From Paenibacillaceae bacterium (GTDB taxonomy: Bacteria > Bacillota > Bacilli > Paenibacillales > Paenibacillaceae), in NCBI GenBank assembly GCA_004134985.1, contig REGQ01000031.1, positions 1 to 64,000 of the forward strand: a stretch of 64,000 bases of DNA, given 5' to 3'. Below are positions 1-9,254 of this stretch, piece after piece. Numbering within the stretch: position 1 is the first letter of the stretch; the number at the start of each line of letters is the position of its first letter. Made by a program: the position numbers and the translations under genes. Below the pieces are notes generated by a model. The model was not told where the DNA came from and ran no database searches. It saw only the letters and a list, made by a program, of their open reading frames with translations.

Positions 1-61
1 CTTCATTTGCGCTATTCATCATTCATCCATAAAATGGATGTGTTGTGTAGCAAGAATAGTT

Positions 62-260
62 GTCACAGCGCTTATTTAACCATATGACTGTCAAAATCGC
101 GCGATTTTCTGTAATAAGGTGGCTCAGTTTCCTTACAATAATTATGGGGCTGAATTTCCCCAAATAGCGCCGCTCATCAGCGTTAGAATTCCACTCGTGC
201 GTTCAGAATCCCCTCGCGTGCGCTGCTGTCGTTGTTCGAATTTCACGCGTGCGCGGTTTC
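62..260 (+). repeat. Dispersed intergenic repeat family A, copy 1
   Basis: The stretch matches 12879-12971 (same strand) and 40180-40405 (opposite strand). The shared core runs from GGTGGCTCAGTTTCC through a GCGCCGCTCATCAGCG block to GTTAGAATTCCAC, and then breaks into degenerate units built on GAATTCCAC and CGTGCG. A palindromic AATCGCGCGATT lies just before the core. No terminal repeats or coding capacity are seen. Confidence 0.8.
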
Positions 261-398
261 GCTGCATTGACGGAGGTCGATCACCCGCTCCCATCGCCTT
301 AACCCCTTCCCCATATCAACGCAGCCTCGCAGCATTGATCCCCAACTGCTTTGCTGGCGGATGTAGTCAACCACTTAATTTTAGATTGAGCCTACAAT

Positions 399-460
399 GT
401 GAAGCAATTTCACGAGATTCGCCAAATACGTCTGAATATGTTGTACAAAATACAACACTT
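399..460 (+). repeat. Dispersed repeat family B (GTTGTACAAAATACAAC), copy 1
   Basis: About 62 bp aligns with 57716-57777, from GTG(A/C)AGCAATT through a TCGYCAAATA block to the shared 17-mer GTTGTACAAAATACAAC. That 17-mer is itself an inverted repeat (GTTGTA, spacer, TACAAC). Shorter relatives occur near 10897, 57594, 57640 and 57694. Confidence 0.65.
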
Positions 461-502
461 CATCCCCAAGGGTACGCAGTGCTTCTGCCTGATAAGACAA
501 TT

Positions 503-529
503 CCCCCGTTCATCCAAGATGAACGGGGG
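503..529 (-). terminator. Terminator hairpin after the SLH/GLUG gene
   Basis: Perfect 12-bp stem (CCCCCGTTCATC pairing with GATGAACGGGGG) with a 3-nt loop, 18 nt beyond the stop codon of the gene ending at 548. The T-tract on the minus strand is weak (AATTGTCTT). Confidence 0.75.
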
Positions 530-547
530 CTCACCATAATGTACCGT

Positions 548-3500
548 CTAAGGTTGCTGCCAGCGCAGATAGGGATAGTTATTCGTGTTAATACCCCAGA
601 CAGTATCGAAGTCCCAGCCAGTATATGACACCTGCTCCTTCATTTGCGCTGAAGTTAGCGGAGTACCCTTGAACGAATCGTTTTGTCCTGTCTTTTCCTG
701 ATCATAGAAGGATCTGGCTAATAAACCGGGGAGTGCATCAAAGCCAATCAACCCGCCAATACTGCTTATGCCAGCGCTGTTTATAGACCCGGCGGCATAT
801 GTGTCGCTTATCATTCCTTTATTATGTCCTACAAGGCCACCGATAAATTGTGTGGCGCCCTCAATATCGGTTAGCGCATAAGATTGCCTAATGGCGTAAA
901 GATTTATCCCAACCAGACCACCTACCTCCTGAAAGTTGCTGTTAACTTTCCCGGCAGCATAAGATTGGATGATCGTTCCTTCATTGACTCCGACCAGTCC
1001 TCCAACGCCTAGAGATCCAATGGTGTGCGTATTGGCATATGAACGGCTTATTACCGTGTCCCTTCCCATTCTGCCAACGAGTCCTCCTGTATACTGGGAA
1101 GCTCCCCTGCTTTCGACGCGCCCTTCGGCATATGCGTCCTCAATGGACCCGCCTTGCATAAAGCCTACCAATGCACCGACATTAAAAGTACCAATTACAT
1201 TAACATCTTCAAGTCCGATGTTGAAGATCTTGGCGTCTCCCGTCATGCTTCCGAATAGACCAGCGATTAAGCTCGCGGGACGATTCATCGTCAGTCCGTA
1301 GACGGTATGACCGTCACCGTCAAGCTTACCTGTAAACGCATTCTCCAACGTTCCAATTGGCAGCCACCCGCTGCCGCTATGATCGGGCGCTGGGTTAAGG
1401 TGAATATCCTCCCCAAGGATGAAGTGAGCAGACAAATTATTTCTCACATTATCCAGTTGCTTCGCCGTCATGATGACATATGGCTCGTCAACCGTTCCCC
1501 TCCCGGACGTAAATGGGTTAACCGGGAACGGCGAGCTGTCAGTCTCACTCAACCCGGGCGATGTAAACGACAGGATCACCTCCATGTCTGCGCCGGTCAA
1601 CAGCAGATCGGTAAAGGCCGCAACACCGTTCACGGCATTGACTTCGGTCGTACCGGAAAGCGTAGCGCTTCCGCGGGATACGGCAGCCGTAACCGCATTG
1701 GACGCGTTCGCCAGGTTGCCGTAAGCGTCAGCGATCCTGATCACAGGCTGAATGGCAAGTTCCTGCTCATCCACAGCTCCGCTCGGCTCCGTTTCAATAA
1801 TCAACTGCGCCGCAGAGGACGCCTTCGGTGTGATCATCAGATCCGCTGCTTGATTGGCGGCATCTTCCACAGTGAACGCCAACGTCTGCGAAGTAGCGTG
1901 ATGCAGCGAAAGCGATGCCGTGGCTTCACCTTTGTCGAACAGGAGCTGTGTCTCGGCCTCCATACCGGAAATAGGCGCTTCGTCCCAACTGCCGAAGCTC
2001 CCGTCCGGAGCCTCACTCACACCAGTAACCGTCACCTTCTTCATGCCACTGAAGTCGGTATCGATACTGTCGTTCGACCGCTTCACGACAAAGTGTACCG
2101 CGTTCGCTGCGCCGGCTTCCGGAGAAACGGAATCCGCTGACACCAGAACCTTGTGAGCGTCCGATACATTGTCCACCGTAACCGGAATGCGCGCGGTGCG
2201 ATTGCCATATTCGGCAACGATCTCGGTCGTGCCCACGCCCAGAGCGGTGACGACGCCTTCCTCCACCGTAGCAATAGCCTCATCATCAGAGGACCATGCT
2301 GCTTTGCTCGTAATATCACTGCTTGCTCCATCGCTCCATTGCGCCGTCAAGGTAATCGGAAGTGTCGCGCCCAGCCTTGAAATAACGATCGATTCCGGTT
2401 CATGATCAATACGGATTACATCAGGTGGTTGTTCCGGCTTGGGATCGGGAGCTGAACCGCCAAAGTAGAAGAAGCCGCTGCTGGTTAGTCCTGGCCCTTT
2501 CTTTACCTGAACTTTGCCAGAACCCGTAAACGTTACTTTCCCATAAATAATGGCTGTTCCAATGGTGGTGCCTGCTGCCAACTCCACGATCGTATCGGTC
2601 ACCGATTCGCTAATTTCCAACGTTTCGATGTGTCCCGTTTTCAGCACCAGCTGTATCCCGCTGGCGTCAACCCGCACTTCGTCGTACTCTCCGCTAAGCT
2701 GCACCACGGATTGAGCCGGGATGTGCCGGGAAAGGTTGACGCTCTCAAACCCGGAACCGGTTAGTTCCTTCTCTTCCAATACCGCAGCGGATTGAAGTGT
2801 CGTTAAAGCGATGGTGGTGCTGCCGGTCGCTGCAACCCTCACCTTGCCGTCTTCTTTGTCCACAATGGCTGAATGAACATTGCTGTCTGTCACGTAAATA
2901 CTGTTGATGCCCCCGCCGTAAATTTGCAACTCACCTTGCACGGTTATGCCTTGCAACGATATATCGCCCTCTCCAATCGATTTGGCGAGTGTCAAATTTC
3001 CGGTAATGACCGTATTTTGCAGCGTAACGCCCGGCTTCGAGATCGTCAAATCACCCTTGATCGTTTCCGATCCGGAGGTTGGACCGTAGATACCCGCTTC
3101 ATCAATGTCGCGCGGGATCTGCGGCTTGCTTGCTGCGAATTCGGTTCTGAAGGCAAGCAAACGCTCCAGCGTAACCACCGCTTCTGCGCGAGTAAGGGGG
3201 TTTGCCGGGCTAAAGGTGCCGTCTGGATATCCGCTCATCAGCCCGGCAACTGCAACCGCCCCGACACTGCCGCGGCTCCATGCAGCGATTGAATCTGTGA
3301 ATCGGTCCGCTGCCGCGATATCGTCCCGAAGCTGGCCGAGTCTGCTCAAGATAACCGCCGCTTCTTCGCGCGTGAGGGAATGATTGGGGCGCATCGTGCC
3401 ATCGGCATACCCGGAAATATAACCTGCACGAGCAGCGGCTGATACATCAGACGAAAACCAGTCGGTTGCGTGCACATCGACAAAAAAAGTGTCGCCTTGC

Positions 3501-3757
3501 TTGTCGTAACCAAATAGTCTGTTGACCAGCTTCATCCATTCCGCACGGGTAATGGGCTGATTCGGGCGAAATGTTCCATCGGCATATCCACTGATGAACC
3601 CTTTTTCCATCCATGCTTGCAATTGCTGCTTGGCCCAATGATTGCCGATATCCGCTTGCTGAGCGTGCGCTCTGGGCGTTAAGGCGAATACAACTGACGT
3701 GATAAGAAGCAGCATGGCCATACCCATCATCAACATTTTGCGAAATACTAGATTCAA
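548..3757 (-). CDS. SLH-anchored surface protein with Ig-like and GLUG domains
   Basis: Secreted cell-wall-anchored protein, 1069 aa. The start is taken as TTG at 3757: AGGAGG lies 9 nt upstream, and the ATG at 3811 would sit at or before the likely transcription start (the -10 box is at 3817-3822). Order of parts: signal peptide (about 1-33, ending in AHA); three SLH domains (about 36-200, with GYADGTFRP, GYADGTMRP and GYPDGTFSP cores and ITRAE motifs) that bind pyruvylated wall polymer in this family; a repetitive beta-rich stretch (about 230-440); a Big_2-like domain (about 455-530); a Ser/Thr-rich adhesin-like stretch; and GLUG-type repeats (GGLVG cores, about 820-1069). Which ligand or partner it binds cannot be told. 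The gene stands alone with its own promoter and terminator. Its upstream element is shared with the other SLH/GLUG gene at 58053-61958. Confidence 0.9.
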   Translation of the reverse strand: MNLVFRKMLMMGMAMLLLITSVVFALTPRAHAQQADIGNHWAKQQLQAWMEKGFISGYADGTFRPNQPITRAEWMKLVNRLFGYDKQGDTFFVDVHATDWFSSDVSAAARAGYISGYADGTMRPNHSLTREEAAVILSRLGQLRDDIAAADRFTDSIAAWSRGSVGAVAVAGLMSGYPDGTFSPANPLTRAEAVVTLERLLAFRTEFAASKPQIPRDIDEAGIYGPTSGSETIKGDLTISKPGVTLQNTVITGNLTLAKSIGEGDISLQGITVQGELQIYGGGINSIYVTDSNVHSAIVDKEDGKVRVAATGSTTIALTTLQSAAVLEEKELTGSGFESVNLSRHIPAQSVVQLSGEYDEVRVDASGIQLVLKTGHIETLEISESVTDTIVELAAGTTIGTAIIYGKVTFTGSGKVQVKKGPGLTSSGFFYFGGSAPDPKPEQPPDVIRIDHEPESIVISRLGATLPITLTAQWSDGASSDITSKAAWSSDDEAIATVEEGVVTALGVGTTEIVAEYGNRTARIPVTVDNVSDAHKVLVSADSVSPEAGAANAVHFVVKRSNDSIDTDFSGMKKVTVTGVSEAPDGSFGSWDEAPISGMEAETQLLFDKGEATASLSLHHATSQTLAFTVEDAANQAADLMITPKASSAAQLIIETEPSGAVDEQELAIQPVIRIADAYGNLANASNAVTAAVSRGSATLSGTTEVNAVNGVAAFTDLLLTGADMEVILSFTSPGLSETDSSPFPVNPFTSGRGTVDEPYVIMTAKQLDNVRNNLSAHFILGEDIHLNPAPDHSGSGWLPIGTLENAFTGKLDGDGHTVYGLTMNRPASLIAGLFGSMTGDAKIFNIGLEDVNVIGTFNVGALVGFMQGGSIEDAYAEGRVESRGASQYTGGLVGRMGRDTVISRSYANTHTIGSLGVGGLVGVNEGTIIQSYAAGKVNSNFQEVGGLVGINLYAIRQSYALTDIEGATQFIGGLVGHNKGMISDTYAAGSINSAGISSIGGLIGFDALPGLLARSFYDQEKTGQNDSFKGTPLTSAQMKEQVSYTGWDFDTVWGINTNNYPYLRWQQP

Positions 3758-3816
3758 GTCCGTTTTCCTCCTGTTGTTTGTTGTTTGTTTTTTTATCCCA
3801 TATTCCGTCATTGCAT

Positions 3817-3873
3817 ATTATAATCTGGCTAATAAAGCTTGAAAACTAACCGAGGTTATAGACTCGGTTATAG
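3817..3873 (-). promoter_or_regulatory. Promoter with upstream element shared by both SLH/GLUG genes
   Basis: On the minus strand: two direct CTATAACC repeats 12 bp apart (within 3846-3873, which also carries an AACCGAG/CTCGGTT inverted repeat), then directly a -35-like TTTTCA (3840-3845), a 17-nt spacer and a perfect TATAAT (3817-3822). The 28-bp element is 24/28 identical to 62037-62064, and the distance from element to -10 box is the same at both sites. The position of the element, abutting the -35 box, suits an activator. The protein that binds is unknown. Confidence 0.65.
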
Positions 3874-4073
3874 GGATCAGCGCTTGATGAGACCCAGGTG
3901 TCCTGCTGCGGCTGCGGGTACGCAGGGTGTTTCCAATCGCCATTCAAAGCCGGATTTCTTATCCTAATTTTGAAAAGGTTGAAATCCGACTTTAAAAAAG
4001 CGACCCCTTCGTTTTTCCAACCTCCCTGCAACCCTTCGCTGCCCTTCTCGCATGAGGCACGCATAGCCTGACA

Positions 4074-4126
4074 GATACAAATAAAACGAACCGCAGCACC
4101 TGCCTGCGGTTCGTTTTATTTGTATC
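4074..4126 (-). terminator. Terminator of the 4.2-7.3 kb importer operon
   Basis: Very long perfect inverted repeat: 23-bp arms at 4074-4096 and 4104-4126 with a 7-nt loop. The outer arms are AT-rich, giving U-runs on both strands. It lies 45 nt beyond the binding-protein stop codon. Between it and the SLH promoter (3874-4073) only a 72-codon open frame without a ribosome site is present, and I see no gene there. Confidence 0.85.
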
Positions 4127-4171
4127 ACTATCGTTGATCATTGATCGCCGCTTCTTGCCAGCCGATCGTTC

Positions 4172-5467
4172 TTATCTGCTCAACGTATCCCATGTTTTCT
4201 GAAGATCATTCAACAATTGTTCCCTCGAGGATTTCCCGCCGATGTAAGCCTGCATAACATTCCCAAATTCATTGCCGGTCGCTTCGCCGCCCGGAAATTT
4301 GAAGTAGTTATAGCTCAATGTCTTATCAGCTTTAATATATTCCACAATATCAGCCGACATTTGACCAAGAACTTCTACATTTGCTTCCATGCTTTTAAAA
4401 GGAGGAATGGATTTGAACTCTTCTGTAATATAACGTTGCCCTATATCTGAAGTCGCCATCCAATTAAGAAACGCTTTCGCTTCTTCCTTCACAGGAGAGT
4501 TTTTATGGATAACCCAGTTGCTAGGCACGCCTACTGGCAACTTGTCCATGGCTTCCTTGTCATTATTGATTGGCATTGGCAGCAGTCCAATATTAATGTC
4601 CGGGTTTGTTTGCATAATGGCAACTTGAGTCCAGTTGCCTTGCTGTGTCATTGCAGCCTTGCCGGAAGCAAATTCGCTTATTTCTGTACTATAGTCCGTC
4701 TGAAGCGGATTTTTGCCTCCATATTTCAACGTAAGGTCAAATAAATCCAACCATTGATCAAATATTTCATTTCCAGGAATTTGATTAGACCCGTCATAAA
4801 GAGATGCAATAAATTCATTCGGGTTAGGCTGATGGGCAAATGCGATGTTGGCAAGGTGATTTCCTAGCACCCACCATTCGCCATATCCATTAACAAAAGG
4901 TGTAATTCCGACAGCCTGCAGTTTAATTGCCACTGCTTCAAGCTCTTCCAATGTTTTGGGCAATTGCTCAATCCCGGCTTGCTCGAACAAATCTTTGTTG
5001 TAGACAAACCCGTATCCTTCGAGCGTCAGAGGCTGCCCGTACAGTTTTCCGTCTTTGGTCATTGGCTCCTTCGCAATATCCATCAAATCAGCAGCCCAAG
5101 GCTCATCAGAGAAATCTTCCAGATGTTCAACCCACAAGTCCAGATCCGAGAAGCCGCCATTGTTAAAAATATCGGGTTTTTCACTGGAATTGAATTTTGT
5201 TCTCAGGGTAGAGTTATAATCTGCGCCGCCGCCAACCGTTTCAAGCTCAATCTTCACTCCAGGAGTTAGCGCCTCATATTCTTTAATCATTCTTGAAAGC
5301 TGCTCAGCGATTTCAACCTTGTACTGAAACATCTTAATTGTGACTTGTTTACCAGATGCATTGTCTTTGTCCGTATTGCCCGGTTTGTTATCAGACGAAG
5401 AACAACCTGCCAAAATAACGGATAGCAGCATGACGACAGTGAGTAAAGCCAAGCTTAATTTCCTCAT
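4172..5467 (-). CDS. Sugar ABC transporter substrate-binding lipoprotein (CUT1)
   Basis: Extracellular binding protein of the SBP_bac_1 family, 431 aa, which would capture an oligosaccharide and deliver it to the permease pair encoded just upstream. A lipoprotein signal peptide is clear, with lipobox ILAGC at about residues 18-22 followed by a Ser/Asp-rich linker. The mature part has typical family features such as the YNKDLFEQAGI segment and the QQGNW segment near residue 270. GGAGG lies 8 nt before the ATG. It is the last gene of a three-gene operon, 83 nt after the second permease, and is followed by a strong terminator. The sugar cannot be named from sequence. Confidence 0.9.
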   Translation of the reverse strand: MRKLSLALLTVVMLLSVILAGCSSSDNKPGNTDKDNASGKQVTIKMFQYKVEIAEQLSRMIKEYEALTPGVKIELETVGGGADYNSTLRTKFNSSEKPDIFNNGGFSDLDLWVEHLEDFSDEPWAADLMDIAKEPMTKDGKLYGQPLTLEGYGFVYNKDLFEQAGIEQLPKTLEELEAVAIKLQAVGITPFVNGYGEWWVLGNHLANIAFAHQPNPNEFIASLYDGSNQIPGNEIFDQWLDLFDLTLKYGGKNPLQTDYSTEISEFASGKAAMTQQGNWTQVAIMQTNPDINIGLLPMPINNDKEAMDKLPVGVPSNWVIHKNSPVKEEAKAFLNWMATSDIGQRYITEEFKSIPPFKSMEANVEVLGQMSADIVEYIKADKTLSYNYFKFPGGEATGNEFGNVMQAYIGGKSSREQLLNDLQKTWDTLSR

Positions 5468-5550
5468 TCATTGACCCTCCAACATAATTTATGTTTTGTC
5501 ATTATATGTTTCAACTATAATAGCAAAAAGCTACGACAGTATCGGCATCT

Positions 5551-6372
5551 TTAGCCTTTCACTGCGCCTGCTGTAATGCCAGCAACAACATGCTTCTGCA
5601 TAACCAGCAGGAAAAGTAAAATTGGGGCGATTCCCATTACTAAACCGGCAAGCGCCAAATCCCATTGTTTGGTATACTGTCCAAAAAACGAAAAGCTCGC
5701 AAGCGGAATCGTACGCAGCTCAGGACTGTTAAGAAATAACATCGGCAACAAAAAGTCGTTCCATATCCATAGCGTGTTCAGCAACAATATCGTTACGGTC
5801 ATCGATTTCAACAGCGGAAATACGATTCTCCAAAATACCCCGAACGGATTGCAGCCGTCTACGACTGCCGATTCTTCAATTTCCTTAGGAATCGATTTAA
5901 TGAATCCATGATACAAAAACACGTTCAGCGAGACGCCAAAACCAAAGTAGGCAATGACCAGACCCCAAAGATTATTCATAATATGAATCTCGCTTGCTAC
6001 TTTAACCAACGGAATCATAATTGATTGAAACGGAATGACCATTGCCGCAACGAACAGAAAAAGCAGCACGTGATTAAAGCGATTCGGCTTTCTTACCATT
6101 CTGTACGCAGCCATGGAACTGATCACAATCAGGCCCAAATTGCTGGCTGCCGTAATGATCAATGAATTTGTAAACACTTTAGGGAAATTCATAATCTCCC
6201 ATACACGAGCGTAATTATCCCACCTGAATTCTGCTGGCCAACCTGCAGCATTCGTAAGTACATCGCCGAATCCTTTCACAGAGTTAATAATAATAAAGTA
6301 AAACGGCGCCAAGAAAATTAAAGCGATGATGACAGCAATAAACTCTAATAAAAACAAACGGCCAGATTTCAT
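5551..6372 (-). CDS. Sugar ABC transporter permease, MalG type
   Basis: Inner-membrane permease subunit, 273 aa, with six predicted membrane helices. The conserved EAA loop reads EESAVVDGCNPFGVFWRIVFP (about residues 168-188), which contacts the ATPase in this family. The C terminus VAGITAGAVKG is typical of MalG-like subunits. The ATG overlaps the stop of the preceding permease gene by one base, and GGTGGAGG lies just upstream, so translation is likely coupled. No ATPase gene is nearby, so a shared MsmX/MsmK-type ATPase is presumed. Confidence 0.92.
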   Translation of the reverse strand: MKSGRLFLLEFIAVIIALIFLAPFYFIIINSVKGFGDVLTNAAGWPAEFRWDNYARVWEIMNFPKVFTNSLIITAASNLGLIVISSMAAYRMVRKPNRFNHVLLFLFVAAMVIPFQSIMIPLVKVASEIHIMNNLWGLVIAYFGFGVSLNVFLYHGFIKSIPKEIEESAVVDGCNPFGVFWRIVFPLLKSMTVTILLLNTLWIWNDFLLPMLFLNSPELRTIPLASFSFFGQYTKQWDLALAGLVMGIAPILLFLLVMQKHVVAGITAGAVKG

Positions 6373-7268
6373 TATGCCTCCACCTCTCTCTTCTTCGTGA
6401 AGTACACTTGAAACATCGTTATTAAAGCTACGATGATAAAGAATAGCAGTGCCTTGGCCGTACCGAGTCCTAATCGATTGTTTCTAAACGCCTCATAGTA
6501 AATATTAAGCGCAACCGATTCGGTTGAACTAAACGGTCCTCCCTTAGTAAGGGACAAGTTGAGGTCAAACACCTTGAAGAACCATGAAATGGTAAGGAAT
6601 AAACAAACGGTAATGGCAGGCATAATTAAAGGAACAATGACATTCCATAGCGTTTGCAGTCGATTGGCACCGTCGATTTTTGCCGCCTCAATCACATCCG
6701 ACGGGACATTAAGCATCGCAGCGATATAAATAATCATCAGATATCCGGCAAACTGCCACACGCTAACAATCACAATACCCCAAAATGCCGTTGAAGCCGT
6801 TCCAAGCCAAGGGAGCTGAAAAAAAGGAATATTGGTCATATCTCCTATTGCAGCAAAACCTTTGACGAAAATAAACAACCAAATAAATCCAAGCAGCAAA
6901 CCGCCGATCACGTTAGGCATAAAGAAAACGGTTCTTAGCAAATTACGCATCTTCATCGGCTGAGTTAGCAGCAGCGCCAGAAGAAAGCCTACTGTATTGG
7001 TCAATACGACAGCTACGATCATAAATTTGGCTGTGAACCAGAATGAGGCCCGAAAGCCCTCGTCTTCCATGATGATATACTTGTAATTTTCTAACCCGAC
7101 CCATTTCACTGCGGAAGTTACGCCATCCCAGCTTGTAAATCCATAATAGAAACTAAGTAGAAACGGTATCACGACAATGAGTGCAAAAAAGAATGTCGCT
7201 GGTCCGACAAATACGAATTGTTGCACCCATTCGGAGACCGCCCTCTTTCTACTCGTCGACATGTTCAT
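6372..7268 (-). CDS. Sugar ABC transporter permease, MalF type
   Basis: Inner-membrane permease subunit, 298 aa, first gene of the importer operon. It has about six membrane helices and an EAA loop, IEAAKIDGANRLQTLWNVIVP (about residues 193-213). The start is ambiguous between the ATG at 7268 and one two codons later at 7262: an AAGGAAGGA site lies 3-4 nt before the first and about 10 nt before the second. It is divergent from the kinase/regulator pair at 7434-10845, which probably controls this operon. Confidence 0.9.
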   Translation of the reverse strand: MNMSTSRKRAVSEWVQQFVFVGPATFFFALIVVIPFLLSFYYGFTSWDGVTSAVKWVGLENYKYIIMEDEGFRASFWFTAKFMIVAVVLTNTVGFLLALLLTQPMKMRNLLRTVFFMPNVIGGLLLGFIWLFIFVKGFAAIGDMTNIPFFQLPWLGTASTAFWGIVIVSVWQFAGYLMIIYIAAMLNVPSDVIEAAKIDGANRLQTLWNVIVPLIMPAITVCLFLTISWFFKVFDLNLSLTKGGPFSSTESVALNIYYEAFRNNRLGLGTAKALLFFIIVALITMFQVYFTKKREVEA

Positions 7269-7433
7269 TCATCCTTCCTTGCCTTTCGCTGTATTATGCT
7301 TATATAGCAAGGATAGAGGAGTTTAGCCTTTTTAAACACAGACAATAATGATTCTGATGGTGGAATATATTGATCTCAGATGCTACACTATAGCTACTTT
7401 TTATTCAATTTGCTTGCAAGGGGCCGTCTGGAG

Positions 7434-9254
7434 ATGACATTTTTTAATAACAGCCTGCGAAATAAACTGATTCTATTCCTGCTTGGAGCCATTATTATTC
7501 CGATATCGGTATCAATTGTTGTCACTTATGTTTTCACAAAAGAGAGCGTTACAAAAACAAATATTAATAATAATACAACGCTGTTGTATCAAGGGAGCAG
7601 CAACATTGAAAATTATTTAAACAATGTTAATCAAGCTTCATTGCTTATTTACCAGGATGCAGGCAATGAAAGAAGTTTATTCAAAATTACCGGCAAGGAT
7701 ACGATCTCATTCTCCGATGAACGGGAATTAGCGATTCAATTCCAATTTATAGCGAATTCCCTTGCGGAAATCAATCAGATCTACATGTACATGGATCATT
7801 CGCAATACTCCTATCGGTTTTACAATAATTTGTTGCGGAAAACAGCAGGCAAAACCTACACACCGAAGTTCGAAAATGAGCAGGACGTCAGCATTGAATC
7901 TACGCATCAAAGCCATAATTATAATCTGGCAAAGTTTCCGTTCGAAATTCCCGAGCAAGTGTTCACTGTTCATCGCAAAATATTAAATCATCCATCCGAT
8001 ACGACACTGGGGACAATTTCGATGGATGTGAAATTAAATATGATTAAAAATATTAGCGATAAGCTTTACATTTCAGGGAGCGAGCAGTTTTACCTGTTTA
8101 ATCAAGATGGAACGGTCATTTACGCCTCCAACGATGTAGATCCGCTCGACAGCCAGCGCTGGCTGCAGGCAATCAAGCAGCAATCGGGGACAGCAGGATA
8201 TATGGAGTACAAGGATGAACAGTTCGCAGGCATACAGCTCTATGAAACGATAAAAACACCTATTGCTGAATGGGTGCTTGTCAAGCATGTACCGTTTGAG
8301 CAGCTATCTAAAGACGCCAGACAGTTAACGATGATTAACAGTTTAATTGTACTGCTCTTTCTCATTATTGCGGTCATTGCAACAATTTATATTTCGTTCC
8401 ATTTCACATCGCCGATCAAGCAGCTGATTCGCTATATTAACAAGATCGAATCAGGTCAGTTGGATGCCAGCATGGACACGCAAAGAACCGATGAAATCGG
8501 TATGCTCTCCAAACGCTTTCACCAGTTAATGCAGCGCTTGGACCAGCTCATTAACCGGGAATACAAGCTGGAGCTGGCCAACAAAACGAATCAGCTTAAA
8601 GCATTGCAGGCTCAGGTGCAGCCGCACTTTATGAATAATGCATTGCAGTCCATCGGCACGCTTGCCTTGCAGAACAAGGAGAAGAAAATTTATTTGCTTA
8701 TTGCGGCCTTAGGCAAAATGATGAGGTATCAAATGAATACGAGCGAGGCACTCGTTCCCCTCTCCTCCGAAATTGATTATGTGAACGCCTACCTGAATTT
8801 GCAAGCGCAGCGATTCGGTGAATATTTGACGTTCCAGATTGAACAGGAAGAGGAAGCTAAATCGATCCGGGTTCCCAAGATGATTGTCCAGCCTCTGGTT
8901 GAAAATTGCTTCAAGCATGGGATTATTACAGAAAACAATGTCTGTCATATTGCGATATCAGCTTCTGTTAGCAAGCAGCAGCTTGTCGTGAGCATTGCGG
9001 ACAACGGACCGGGAATGGAGAAGTCCGGGCTAGAGGCGCTGCAATTTCAATTGGATCATCTGCACTCGGAAGGCAGCGGCTCGGCGGCAAGCCGTATCGG
9101 CTTGTTCAATGTGCTGTCCCGCCTTCGCCTGTATTTCAACCCTGCCGCGTCAATTCTAGTGGAATCTGTACAGCCGAGAGGCTTTAAAGTAACATTATTG
9201 ATCCCTTTGGAGGAAGGAGGCGGCCTGCATCATGAAAGTACTTATCGTCGATGA
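7434..9254 (+). CDS. Sensor histidine kinase, YesM type
   Basis: Membrane sensor kinase, 606 aa, of the sugar-sensing YesM group. An N-terminal helix (about 10-33), an extracellular Cache-like sensor region (about 34-290) and a second helix (about 296-320) are followed by a HAMP domain (about 322-375). The His_kinase domain carries the phospho-acceptor in QAQVQPHFMNN (about residue 403), and the HATPase_c region has ENCFKHG and ADNGPGM motifs. The start at 7434 is preferred over 7380 because AAGGGG lies 10 nt upstream and homologues begin close to SLRNKL. It overlaps the response regulator gene by 23 nt and is divergent from the importer operon. Confidence 0.9.
   Translation: MTFFNNSLRNKLILFLLGAIIIPISVSIVVTYVFTKESVTKTNINNNTTLLYQGSSNIENYLNNVNQASLLIYQDAGNERSLFKITGKDTISFSDERELAIQFQFIANSLAEINQIYMYMDHSQYSYRFYNNLLRKTAGKTYTPKFENEQDVSIESTHQSHNYNLAKFPFEIPEQVFTVHRKILNHPSDTTLGTISMDVKLNMIKNISDKLYISGSEQFYLFNQDGTVIYASNDVDPLDSQRWLQAIKQQSGTAGYMEYKDEQFAGIQLYETIKTPIAEWVLVKHVPFEQLSKDARQLTMINSLIVLLFLIIAVIATIYISFHFTSPIKQLIRYINKIESGQLDASMDTQRTDEIGMLSKRFHQLMQRLDQLINREYKLELANKTNQLKALQAQVQPHFMNNALQSIGTLALQNKEKKIYLLIAALGKMMRYQMNTSEALVPLSSEIDYVNAYLNLQAQRFGEYLTFQIEQEEEAKSIRVPKMIVQPLVENCFKHGIITENNVCHIAISASVSKQQLVVSIADNGPGMEKSGLEALQFQLDHLHSEGSGSAASRIGLFNVLSRLRLYFNPAASILVESVQPRGFKVTLLIPLEEGGGLHHESTYRR

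Larger units (their letters stand above)
1..547. other. Intergenic region with repeats, no gene
   Basis: No convincing gene is visible. Open frames here lack a ribosome site and run through repeats that recur elsewhere in the window. The stretch holds one copy of dispersed repeat family A (about 62-260), one copy of family B (399-460) and the hairpin terminator of the SLH gene that ends at 548. Confidence 0.7.

Noticed and set aside
119-628. 170-codon frame at the left end
   Set aside because: It runs through both dispersed repeats and a terminator into the antisense strand of the SLH gene, and has no ribosome site.
3846-4064. 72-codon frame upstream of the SLH gene
   Set aside because: No ribosome site; its last codons coincide exactly with the shared promoter element, whose similarity to the second copy stops at the element.
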